DNA from: Clytia hemisphaerica
Lineage: Eukaryota > Cnidaria > Hydrozoa > Leptothecata > Clytiidae
Assembly: GCA_902728285.1 (NCBI GenBank)
Contig: CACVBU010000292.1
Coordinates: 1,368,256-1,432,255 of the forward strand
Direction: 5' to 3'
Length of the DNA: 64,000 nucleotides
Part shown: one piece after another, positions 11,599-27,823 of the stretch
Layout of the letters: every line of letters starts with the position of its first letter
Numbering within the stretch: the first letter of the stretch is position 1
The notes under the pieces: model-generated
The model's database searches: none
The model's input: only the letters and a program-made list of their open reading frames with translations
Told to the model about the DNA's origin: nothing
Position numbers and translations under genes: made by a program

Positions 11599-11682
11599 CA
11601 TTCATTCAAGTATATATTTTTTATAAATATATGGCGAATATCAGAGATCTGACCTCAAGGAGAGCCAGTGTTGAATATACTA

Positions 11683-11692
11683 AATAAAATAA
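11683..11692 (+). promoter_or_regulatory. Polyadenylation signals of SOCS-box copy 2
   Basis: Overlapping AATAAA hexamers about 85 bp after the stop codon. They are closer than in copy 1 because the 125-bp segment is absent. Confidence 0.55.
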
Positions 11693-11829
11693 AGATAAAA
11701 CATAAAAAAGGACTAATATTTTCATATTTGTACGTTTTTTTCTATTTTTTGAATTTTTCTAAATATATATAAATCAAACCTTAGAGGAGACTTCGCTTAT
11801 TGTTTTGCCATCCTGTATTTTGGGACCTA

Positions 11830-12340
11830 AAAACGGCTTAGCCATAAAACGGCTAAAAAAAGGTTTTTCAGACTTTGTGAAATAATATTGATCTTTTTTT
11901 TTTCTGATACTTCACATGAAAGTAGCATCATTGGTAAAAGATTGCTGAAGTAGATTTTCACAAAAAGTCTTTATCCACGAGAATCACTATTTATAAGCTT
12001 AGATCAATGTTCCTAACCAAATTACTCAAATTTTAGATGAGATAGATAGTCTCTTCCTTCCAATCTTAATACCCTTAATACCACCCAATGAGCACAGGGG
12101 ACAATCAATGATGAAAATGAATGAACGAAGAATTTTAATAAACCGTCACTAGTTGTGCTCTGAATGATTGTTTTATCGGTCACTTTCACGTAGATATCAA
12201 TTGTATGTTTTAAACCATAAATTGGTAGGTTCATAAAAGTATCGCTTATTTGTTTAAACTTCAGTAGACTTTTGCAGCTTTACTTTTATCTAAACTATTC
12301 TTTACCATAGAAACCATTAAAAAGCATATTTAATTCAAAA
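11830..12340. other. Intergenic spacer before TRMT61A
   Basis: No gene or repeat recognised. It presumably contains the TRMT61A promoter. Confidence 0.5.
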
Positions 12341-17817
<5,477 letters not shown>

Positions 17818-18448
17818 TTTTTATATATTATAAAATCTATTTAAAATGAATACTCGCGATTGTGTTGTTTCGATATTCTTAGATCTTCCCATTCAATATT
17901 ATCGACCGCCGGAGGCGGTTTCTTTCATAGTGGTACGCTAATCTCGTTTTGCCTTGCCTCGTTACTTTGTCTGCCATTTACTTTCGGTTTTTTTAACTAG
18001 ATTACCCAGGTGTTTCTCTTTTTTTCCCTGAATGTCTTTGATTCGGAATTGAATAATCGAGACATGAAAAATGACTATATTGTAATCTGTTTTCAATGAA
18101 TAATCTAAAATGTACTGGAGATGAAATGTAGGCGTTAATAATGTGCGCGCGCTCTTTCGCGAGCGTGATGCGTGATGGAAGGCGGTCGTTTCAGTGTGGT
18201 TTAGATCCACACTGTGACCTAGTTAATTCGCATAGCGAAAGTATTACGATAGCCTTTCGCGGTGTCATCGGAAAAAAAAATAGAAAACGAAAGTGCTTGA
18301 TACGGTGGACGAACTCACTAAATTTAATTTACAAATTACACGCTCGTATAACCACGGACGATTTTCGCGGGTTTTCTTTGGATTACGTCATTTATCTTTG
18401 TGTTTTTAGCTCCACAGTTTTGATTTTTTCTTTATTTTCTTTATAAGG
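17818..18448. other. TRMT61A 3' flank
   Basis: No gene. Holds a short GACCGCCGGAGGCGGTTTC inverted repeat (about 17903) and a locally CpG-rich patch around 18140-18250, unusual in this AT-rich background. Confidence 0.45.
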
Positions 18449-19315
18449 ATGGCGCACAATATGAGCATATTTATTTTTCTTATAAGCATATACTTTATAA
18501 GAATCAAATCAATAACTCTTGATAGACGGTGATATAGCTTTCGGTAATTAGTTTTTACAAAGTAAACAAGGAATGGCGCATAATTTTAGCTCATTTATTT
18601 TTCTTATAAGCATATACTTTATAAGAATCAAATCAATAACTTTTGATAGACGGTGATATACCTTTCGGAAATTAGCTCTTTCAAAGTAAACAAGCAATGA
18701 CACACAACATCAGCATTTTTATTTTTATTATAAGCATTTACTTTATAAGAATCAAATCAATAACTCTTGATAGACGGTAATATACTTTTCGGTAATTAGT
18801 TCTTACAAAGTAAACAATGGATGGCGCACAATATGAGCATATTTATTTTTCTTATAAGCATATACTTTATAAGAATCAAATCAATAACTCTTGATAGACG
18901 GTAATATACTTTTTGGTAATTAGTTCTTGCTAAGTAAACAAGGGATGGCGCACAATATGAGCTTACTTATTTTTCTTATAAGCATATACTTTATAAGAAT
19001 CAAATCAATAACTCTTGATAGACGGTGATATACCTTTCGGTAATTAGTTCTTACAAAGTAAACAAAGGAAGAGGCACAATATAAGCACATTTTTTTTCTT
19101 ATAAGCACTTACTTTATAAGAATCAAATCAATAACTCTTTATAGACGGCGATATACCTTTCGGTAATAAGTCCTTACAAAGGGCTACAAAGTAAACAAGG
19201 GATGGTGCACAATATGAGCATATTCATTTTTCTTATAAGCATTTACTTTATAAGAATCAAATCAATAACTTTTGATAGACGGTGATATTACCTTTGTTTA
19301 TTAGTTCTTAAAAAT
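18449..19315. repeat. Satellite: about seven tandem copies of a 123-bp unit
   Basis: Each unit starts near GGATGGCGCACAATATGAGC, then TTATTTTTCTTATAAGCATA, an ATCAAATCAATAACTCTTGA segment, TAGACGGTGATATA, and ends TTACAAAGTAAACAAG. Unit starts fall near 18449, 18571, 18693, 18817, 18941, 19066 and 19199. Copies differ by a few per cent. The copy before 19199 carries about 10 extra bp. The CTTATAAG...CTTATAAG-like arms could pair. Confidence 0.9.
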
Positions 19316-21804
19316 TAAACAACAATTGTTCTTAAATTGGTCTCTTTTTTTAGCGATTTTAAGCCTCGTTGTTCTTGTAAAATTGTTTCATCAAGGCTCG
19401 ATGTAAAGTAGATTTCAAATTGGCTTCAATCTCTACTTCTTGGTTTTCCTATGTAGTTTAAATTCTAGGCGAAATTTTCGACTTCAAGTCGTCTTGTTTT
19501 TTTTTAAACCTTCCAATCAAAAGAAATGTTTTTTTTTCTTTGGGTATGTCAAAAAGTTTAGAAACATTGAGGCTGCTTGGTAAAACTAGTTTCTTAAAAA
19601 AACGTGTAATGCTATGATCTTCGTTTTTATATCAGAGATTTTTCAATCTTAGAACGTCATAAATTTGAAAAATATTTATTCAGTCAAAAATCAATTTTTA
19701 AGTCCTATTTTCAATAACTTCCGCATCAACAGGAAGCACCTAGGGAAGGTGCATTGTCCCTGCACTGCGCTGCACTACAGTCATTTTTAATTTTTTTTGA
19801 TAGGCTTTTTAAGAACATAAATTTTCAGGTTTTAGCTAAATGAGAGGGTTAAGTTAAAAATTTAAAATATTGTCTTTTAGCGCAAACCGGTTATAACACT
19901 CACAACGATAAAATTTTCCAAAAAGAACACAGAAAAATTAAAGGATATAAATGAGATTGGAAGGGATGTTTGACATCCAATTTCGCATTTCAGCAACTTT
20001 CATTTAACTTTATGAACAAGGCAAGGATGCACGAGGGGGGATTTAAGATTTTTTCTTAGGGTGTGGGGGGTGCGAAAATCTTTTGGCTCGGTTAAGGGGG
20101 GGGGGGGGGTGAAACTTTTTTTCGATTTTTGGGAAAATCCTCCAGCCCCTCTAGTAGATACTTTATGACCACTCCCTTAATAACTGTGGCTCGTCACTCC
20201 GCAAACCATAGTACGCCTTCCCCGGAGAAGCCATATTGCTGTTGCTGTATTTTATCGTTCTTTTACCATCCTGCAGTTAATCTCCTGCGTCATGAACAAC
20301 CAAAGAGGGATGATGAAATCGCTGGATTGTTTTGTAATCGATTTTTTGTTGTTGCGACTTTGGTTCTTTCTCCCCCTTAACTTTCTTTGTGCTGTGTGTG
20401 TGACAATAAATAATATATACGAGAACAGTTACCGGCTAGGAAGTATGAAATATCTTAAGATCCCTTTCTCCTGGGAAAAATTATCTGCTCTGTCCTGGGC
20501 TCTCCTGGATTATATCATCTGTTCTGGGAAAAAATGGGACTTCTGGAAAATGTATATCTGTTTTCTAGAAATATTATTGATTATGCTCCTGGGAAAATAT
20601 AACAGCTATTCTCTAAGAAGTTAAAATGCTCCTAGAAAATGAGACCTTTTAAGAAAATTATGAAGCTCCCTGGAAAAAAATCTTGCATCTGGTTATGTTT
20701 TTTACAATTTAGCTCCTGGATTTTTTGAACAGATTGTCCGCTGGAAAATTGTATGTGTTTTTCCTCAAAATGTGCTTCTGGATTTTTTAAGGCGATGCCC
20801 TGGATTTTACTACCCTGAGTATCAGAGGTCAAGTTTTCAAAGAGAATTTATTCGCGCTGTGATACTCACGGTAGGATTTTACCGGGTGTTTTGTAGTCTG
20901 AATCGCAGACCTCTACAAAACCGCAGGTAGTATAGTAGTATTCTAAAAGAAGCACGGATTCGTTAGTTAGTGGATGCGAGCAGCCTAGGTGTTTTGAGGA
21001 AAGTCTCTCCTAGATTTATCCCTAAAATTTACTCTCCTGGAAAAAAAGAACATATATTTCAAACAAATCTGCCGGCGGCTGCTCTTGATAATAGATTCGC
21101 GCCACACACACACACCATAATATACCCCGGTCCAACCGTCGTCAACGCACTTTACGGCGGGCGTAACGCCTAAACGAAATTTACTTCGCCCGTGTATATG
21201 CGGTACTTTCCCCCGACGCATGCGCACATGAACGATTTGGAAGGGAATTTTTCCAAGAATTCTCGCAGTTGGTAAAATGGCGTCGAAACCTCAATTTTGT
21301 ATGGTGGAAAATACGAAAAGAGGAAAAAAAATTCAGCAATTCTGGGAATGGAAATTTCATAAAATTTCATGATTTTTTCATTACTCGTCATCACTTTTCT
21401 AGGTGAGGCTGTAAGCTGGTAAGTGTGCTTTTATTTTGATATGATTATGGCTGAATTTATCAGATTTCATCAAAACTGTGACATTTTGTTTTTTCTTTGA
21501 CTTTACTAGACGTTTTTAGTCAACTTTTTGCTTTTCATTCAGATTCGTTGTTTGCATAGACATTCAATCTTTTTTGATCAGGACCCAAGACTCACCATAA
21601 ACATTTGGAATCAATTTTAGTCATGTCCATCCAGAGGGTGTGTCAATCGAACAAATTGACCGCCATTATCAGATTATCAATTCCAGAATTTGTCTGTAAA
21701 AGGGGGGTGGAAGACACAGGATTTCCGAGGGCAAAAGTTTTCACCAAAATTCGAAATTTCCAAGGCGAGAGAAGAAAATGTATGAATTTCCAAGGCAATT
21801 GAAT
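19316..21804. other. Gene-free stretch
   Basis: No supported gene. Contains a run of about 14 G at 20096-20109, irregular CTCCTGG repeats (20464-20800, annotated separately) and GGGGTGGA/TTTCCAAGG motifs at 21700-21795 related to the element in TRMT61A intron 8. ORFs here have no family features. Confidence 0.45.
20464..20800. repeat. Irregular short repeats with CTCCTGG(GA)AAA core
   Basis: CTCCTGGGAAAA, CTCTCCTGGATT, GCTCCTGGGAAAAT, GCTCCTAGAAAATG, GCTCCCTGGAAAAA and GCTCCTGGATTTTTT recur at uneven spacing of about 25-60 bp. They look like a decayed simple-repeat cluster. Function unknown. Confidence 0.45.
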
Positions 21805-22557
21805 TACCGTAGAGTCGTCTTATCTCGACATACGTCTTGCAATCTCGACACCGGATCTGTAAAATAATCAAAACAAACCTTGAATGAAATTCTTGGTATC
21901 ATTCTTATCGAACAAGTTCATCCATCAAACTAGAAGTTCAGTAAACATTGCAATCCTTTCAATTAAAAAAACAGCCAAATTATAAGCAGTTTTACACAAC
22001 ACACGAAACGCATGCAAACTTCCTCGTAACTTTCTCGTGTCCATCATTAAAATTTTACAACTTTTTTACGCTTCAAGTCACGTGATAAAAATAATTCGCG
22101 CGCTTAGCCTGGTTTCCCCTTCCTTATATATAAAAACACACGCTCTAGGCGCTAACAGGCCGCACGCCGTGATTGCCAGTATGGCGGTCACATTAAATTC
22201 AAAAGGAAACCGGATTCTTTTTATTATTTTCGGTTCACGGTAAAAATGTCTACTAAAAAATTACTCGCGTGCAAAATGTTGTGATGTTGTGATTTGGACA
22301 TCTTCGTTGAAAGTATGCTAATTAGTTTTTAGCGATTACTACATCGTTAAAGTTTTCTTTTCAAATATAAGTAATAACACTTCACATTTCTCATATTATA
22401 TTAACAATCTGTGACGTGATAGAGAGAGAGTACATTTTAGTGATTGATTGATAACTTTGGTATGTATTTGTTTATGTTTGATTTTTTATTTCGAAGACCA
22501 GCCTACAGCTATGTCGAGATTGCAAGACGTATGTCGAGATTAGACGACTCTACGGTA
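21805..22557. mobile_element. Non-autonomous Tc1/mariner- or pogo-like element with 45-bp TIRs and TA target site
   Basis: The left end, after TA at 21805, begins CCGTAGAGTCGTCTTATCTC and runs through GACATACGTCTTGCAATCTC. The right end (22512-22555, then TA) is the reverse complement with one mismatch. Near-perfect TIRs suggest recent mobility. The interior of about 660 bp has no transposase. Confidence 0.85.
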
Positions 22558-22632
22558 AAAAAGGCAAAAAAGAGTGGAATTTCCGATGCATTTTGCAAAA
22601 GTACATGGATTTTTATAGGAATTTCCGACCAC

Positions 22633-23123
22633 CACTGTCCAGACGATCTTAATCGAACAGAATTGACGATCGAACCAGTCAAACCAAATCAAACGCAATC
22701 GACCGATTAAAATTCGATTGTCGAACGCAATCGAATCTCAATGGAATATTACCGCAATTTTCAGATTCGATTGATATTCGATTGCGTTCGATTTATGTTC
22801 GATTGCGTTCGATTGCGTTTCGATCGTCGATTCATTGATCCAGGATTGATTGTTCATCGCATAATTTCTACGGGAAATCGAAAGTAATTTCATTCGGCTT
22901 GTGATGATTGAGAGCTCGGATGTTGGGAAGCTGCAAGAATAAAGCCAGACATCTCAATCGAACGAAATAGAAGATCGAACCAGTCGAACAACAATCGAAC
23001 CAATCGAATATTACCCAAAATTTTGACGTTCGATTGAGATTCGATTGCGTTCAACAATCGAATTTCAATTGGTCGATTGGTTCGATCGTGGATTCCGTTT
23101 GATTGAGATCGTCTGGCACTGTG
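22633..23123. mobile_element. Foldback element rich in ATCGAA/TTCGAT motifs
   Basis: The left end CACTGTCCAGACGATCTTAA is mirrored by GATCGTCTGGCACTGTG at the right. Inside are many alternating AATCGAACGC and GCGTTCGATT motifs, plus an internal near-copy of the end sequence at about 22950. This suggests nested insertion or iterative inverted duplication. Confidence 0.7.
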
Positions 23124-24264
23124 AAAGAAAAATTATTTCTGAGGCTAGAAAAAATTTAAAAATGCATGTCGTCCGACGGAGGGGTATATAACAAAAATTT
23201 TCTGGAATGGCCCATTTGCACGGGGTGTGCATTTGCAACGGTTTCATCAATTTTTTCCAACCCTGTGCAAATGAGCTAGAACGTGTAAAGCAAAATGCGC
23301 GAAAATTAACAAATCTCAACTTTAAAATGAAAATGACTTAAAACGAAGACAAATGGCATTTACATTTTTTTCTTTAGCCTTTAGAAAATTTTTGTCTATG
23401 AGTTAAAATTTTGATCTGTGCATTTTTTTATAATCAAGTCAAACATTTTTCCACTCTGTGTAAATGCAACGGGTGTTTTTTTGTCACTTTCGTTTTTGAC
23501 CTGTTGCATTTGCTGCATGTCGAACCCTGTGCAAATGCAAGGATTTCCGTGACTGTCTAAAGGATCACCACCATCAGGAAAAAGTAAACTGGCACTTTTT
23601 TTAAAGAAGTTAACATTTTCAAAAACTGAAGTTAAAATTTGAGCAGTATATAAGAAATTTTGATCTGAGCCAACCTTGAAAACTAATTGTTGTTCAGGAG
23701 AACGCAACGGTCTCTTGAATAACTAATTACTCCAGCAAGACCCACCAAAAATATTTTTAATGATAATGTCATATATATGATTGTTTTGTCCTTCATAACA
23801 CAGCAGTTACCTAGGGCCAAGATAATTTATCACATTTATACTGACTGGGGGAGAGTAATCTAGGTGGAGTAATTAGTTACTGTTGACCATTGCGCTCTCC
23901 TAAACTACTAATTTGAAGAACAACTTGCCAAGTAACTAACTAACTAACCTATTTACGTGTGTGGAATTATTTTTCATTTTTACTTAAGCCTGTAATCAAG
24001 GCCTAACAAATCAAAGAGCTATCTTAGGAATTGAATAACAAATTTTGGTTGGTTTGTTAGCTGGCTGCTGCACGTTGTTAACCTGTCATTTTGGGTTGTT
24101 TCAAGTTTTCAAGTTTTAGAAATCGCTACATAATACACTTCCCATATTTTGCAAAACAGTTACCAGTGCATATTTTGTTGCTCTCCACAGTTTGGTCTCT
24201 GGGAGAAACCCGTTTTTTGCCTGTGTTTCCTTGGGGAAAGTTGGTTTTTTGAAATTTTCTTAAG
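23124..24264. other. Gene-free stretch upstream of the ISG12 cluster
   Basis: Nothing coding is supported. GTGCAAATGCAA-type phrases recur in both orientations between about 23200 and 23550, probably part of another decayed repeat. Confidence 0.4.
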
Positions 24265-24500
24265 TTCTGTCGAACAGAATCTTCTCAAATTTTAATTATG
24301 TTTTTTCTATTTATGCTATTATACCACCCTGAAAATTTTGAAGACATTGATATATATCAAGACAATGATAACATAACATTTGAATGGTGCACACACTTAT
24401 AATTAAAATTCAATTGTCAGTTTAAAGCCTGACCTCTTCAAATCCTTGGTTAGGAAAAGCTGTACCTGTTTTTCCTGGAAGTACTGGAACGTTCCAGGAA
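24265..24500. promoter_or_regulatory. Candidate STAT-binding (GAS) site cluster upstream of ISG12 gene A
   Basis: Two perfect TTCN3GAA palindromes, TTCCTGGAA at 24472-24480 and TTCCAGGAA at 24492-24500, lie 12 bp apart and about 170-195 bp before the gene A start codon. TTCTGTCGAA (TTCN4GAA, the STAT6-type spacing) is at 24265-24274. GGAACGTTCC and GGAATGTTC sit alongside. A STAT gene lies 12.7 kb downstream. The true transcription start is unknown, because a possible splice acceptor just before the ATG could place it further upstream. Confidence 0.5.
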
Positions 24501-24668
24501 CACTATGGAATGTTCAGGAACTTCTCAAAAATCTCCCAATCAAGGTTCTCCCAATAGATGTATGCTTTCATTATAATTTCCAAATTATTTTCTCAAAAAT
24601 GTTTAATTTTATTATCATGTAGGTCCATAAGAATAAAGCTTGTTTACTTTTAAAAGATTTTACTAGGC

Positions 24669-25875
24669 ATGGAAGTATTTGAAAACCCAGCTATTTTTTA
24701 TTTATCAATTGATGAACCAATTATCCCAAACATTTTGGAAGATTTGAAAAAAGGTGGCTTCAATGAGAATGTGCAATGTATAGAGCTGAGCGAAGATGAA
24801 TTAGAAAGAGCTCAAACAGAAATATGCAATGACTTGACAACACCCTTTATTTTGTTTTGTGCAGAAGGGAAAGTAAACTGTAAGTAAATATTTCGGAAAT
24901 TTTTTCTTTAGTATTAGTATAGTTATGCTTTGAACACTGTCTTTTGTTCAATGACGTTTTGTTTTTACTTTGAATCCTGACAGTGCAATAAAAAGCAAAA
25001 GGTTTATTTCAGATCAACAATAATTATCTTATAAATAAATAAATTGATGAAATTATACATAAAAGACTAACTATCACCTATGCCAACTGCATTATTTCCT
25101 TGTTGATTTTGGTCCTTTTTAGGGAAACGTATTGGAAAAATAGCAGGTATCTCATTTGGAGTAGGACTTGCATCTGTTGTAGCTGCACCCCTTGTTCTCA
25201 CAGCAGCAGGATTTACATCAGGAGGTATTGATTCTGGTTTTTTGTTGTTTTGTTTTCTTATGGTTTGATAGAGCCAAATTTTAACTTCTTCGTTGAATTT
25301 GTTATTCCAGCTTTCCAGAATGAGAGATTTTCTGTGACGTGCTATTTCAGTTTTTAGAGTAAATAAATTCAAATCAAGTTATATATATTGAAAAAGTATT
25401 TTATTAAAAAGGTAAACTTATTTTGCTAGGTGTTGCTGCAGGAAGTGCTGCTGCAGCTGCTCAAAGTGCATTTTATGGAGGTGCAACTGGTGGTATTTTT
25501 TCTATACTTCAAAGTGCTGGAGCTGTTGGCATTGGAATTTTTGGGAATACTGCTATTGGTTTAGCAGGTGCTAGCGCTGGTGCAGGTTTAGCAGCAGCTG
25601 CAGGAGCTGGTGCAAATGAAACAGCTTTAGTTAGAAAACCTGCTGTGATTGGTATACTTTCTAGGTGGGCTAGAAATAACAATAATGTTAAAAATGAAGA
25701 CAAAAAGAAAATTAAAACTTTTACAGATAAGAAGTTGGGAATTAAAGAAGATCCAAATTATGTACCTTGGAGTATTATGGCCAAGAATTTGTTTCAAACA
25801 GCAATAGGGTCTCTTGAAGCTTTGAAACCAACAGTTTTGGTATATTTTAAAGATAGTTATATTAAACTCGAGTGA
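24669..25875 (+). CDS. ISG12 (IFI6/IFI27-like) family protein, gene A, with N-terminal extension domain
   Basis: Three exons (24669-24879, 25123-25224, 25430-25875) join in frame to 252 aa. The first 70 residues form a small alpha/beta-looking domain (FYLSIDEPI, LEDLKKGGF, IELSEDE, PFILFCAEG). The ISG12 module of about 85 residues follows: hydrophobic GISFGVGLASVVAAPLVL, AAGFTSGGVAAGS across the exon 2/3 junction, then FYGGATGGIFSILQSAGAVG and an Ala/Gly-rich helix. The C-terminal 90 residues are Lys-rich and unrecognised. Vertebrate ISG12 proteins are small interferon-induced membrane proteins of mitochondria, ER or nuclear envelope. Here only membership is secure. The first-exon domain resembles that of gene E, though divergent. 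GAS-like sites lie upstream. Confidence 0.85.
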
Positions 25876-26841
25876 GTTACGGCACGTCCAACTTTTCTGT
25901 GAGCCAATGCAAACAAATCGCACTAGTTTAGGGGTACTATGTTATACATCAAAAGAAGCTTATTCCAATGTACATTAACGAAATTGCTGTCAGTGTTGAA
26001 TTTTTTTGTAAAGAAAAATGATTCTTTTAATGAAGTTTCTATTTATTAGATACTCAAAGAGTAGTTCATAATTTTTTTAAATCCAGAAATAGAGAAATTA
26101 GAGAACTAGAGGAATTCTTGAATTGCTAAATCTGATCCTAGATAAAAAGCATAATGTGTTACTTTCACTTTCAGATGATTTTGCATCACCTTGTTGAACT
26201 TTTGACACCCAGGAGAGGGGGAGACGTTTTCTAGTGTCATTTTTAAAGTCAATTCAAAGAAAATTATTATATACATTTTATTATAGAGCATGATCCTAAA
26301 TTATTATAAATTTATATTTATGGTAGCCTAACTATTTACTAAATATTTTTACAGATAGATTTTTAACTCAGATTTATTTCGTATATAAGGGTACCCTTTC
26401 ACAATTTAAGATGTTTTACTATGAAATCTTCAAGTTTTTACACTTATCGAGAAAAGTGAACTTAGTACTTGCGGGTTAAAGTTATAAAGTAATAACTCAA
26501 TTTTTATTTTAATACTGTATTCTCAAACAGTGTAGGACACTTGTTACTTTGCAAGACCTCAAGAAACTAACAGAATTTGTTTGTGGGTCGAATCATATTT
26601 TTGTATTTTTAATAACTTATATTATAATGATATTAAATCTTTAATCTTATTGTGCATGGAAATTAAGATTGTCTTTTTTATTATTTAGGTTAAATAACAA
26701 CCTTTAAATGCATTAAAATAGACTAGGAGGGCGTGAATAAAAGGACTGATTGCCAAGAAGGTGTATTATGGGAAATGTTTATTTTGTTACCATTCAATAC
26801 AATGATATTACTTTTTATTATAGTGTAGTGACAATATCAAA
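25876..26841. other. Spacer between ISG12 genes A and B
   Basis: AT-rich. No additional ISG12 module or recognisable repeat seen. Confidence 0.45.
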
Positions 26842-26899
26842 ATGATGAAAAATAGATCAATTTCATTCATTTTCATGTTATTGCTCATCACAGGACCAG
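26842..26899 (+). CDS. Candidate signal-peptide exon for ISG12 gene B
   Basis: ATG ATG AAA opens a hydrophobic run (MMKNRSISFIFMLLLITGP) and stops at a GTATTT donor in phase 1. Gene B's main exon is preceded by an AG acceptor and two bases (CC) before its ATG, so joining them keeps frame and gives GPAMA-EIK, a plausible signal-peptidase site. The intron would be about 920 bp. Alternatively gene B starts at its own MAEIKD and this is chance. Confidence 0.35.
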
Positions 26900-27823
26900 G
26901 TATTTTGCTTTCTTTTTGTTACAGTATATGGCCCCTAAAACATCGTTCAAACTTAAGATTTCTCTCAAATGCAGAGGAAAAGAAGTTTTACAAAGATTTT
27001 TGCTGCATGCAAAACTTTAACATCTCTACTTTATTTCCAGAAAGTTCTTTTTCAAAATTTTCAACTTCAAAAACAATTTTTGATAGCTTAAAGATGGGTA
27101 GCTTTTTTCAAATGGTCCTTAAAACATAGGTTTGCAATTTTAGTGAGACCTCTTTAAATTGAGAATATGAAATTCTGACCCTTTTAGTTTTCTCCTATAT
27201 TTTGCAAAAAAAATGACAGGATTTGCCATTTTTGCTGATTCATGATTCATGTATAATGTTAATGTTTTCTTATAAAACTATTAAGCCAAGTTTGATAAGA
27301 ACAGAATTCAAAGATTTTTTGCTGTTGCTCATTTTTAGAATTTTCGGTTTTCTCAATGCTGGTTCTAGGGCCCCCAAAATGCTAGTTGACCTTTAAGATG
27401 CTATATCTTTTACTCATATTCTAAAGTCACAAATGCTTAAATTTTCTATATTCCATTTTCTAGTTTTTTTTTTCAATATTCAAGGAGCTAGAGTAAGTTA
27501 TATGCAATTTTTATCTAATTTTGGTGCTGTAATACTTCTTTCAGACCAAAAGAAGATTTTGAATTTGTTTTAAATCTTCAGAAACCTGCAGAAACATACT
27601 CATTTTTAAATATAACCACCATTCTTTCAAAACAAACTGAAATCGTCTGATTCTGACTAATCGAAGGGTTATAACCCTCATTTTAATAACGATCTACATT
27701 TTGGGGGCCATAGGATCGAAATAATCTGTTATTCTCCTAAGATTGTAAGATATTAATAGTACCACCGAAAAACTTTTTTTTGCTACCTAAAGATTAAGTT
27801 ACATCTTAACATTTTTCATAGCC

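Larger units (their letters stand above)
9220..11829. repeat. Tandem duplication unit 2
   Basis: Second copy of the unit described at 6438-9195, in direct orientation, separated by only about 25 bp. It lacks the 125-bp hammerhead-bearing segment after the stop codon. It also differs by small indels, such as a few extra bases near 9300. Confidence 0.9.

Noticed and set aside
18449..19315. CRISPR array
   Set aside because: Head-to-tail satellite units with no unique spacers, in a eukaryotic genome.
20129..20624. Overlapping ORFs of 83 and 110 codons
   Set aside because: They lie in repeat-like sequence next to a poly-G run, with no domain signature.
25509..25923. Minus-strand ORFs over ISG12 gene A exon 3
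   Set aside because: Ala/Pro-rich and Phe-rich shadows of the Gly/Ala-rich plus-strand exon.
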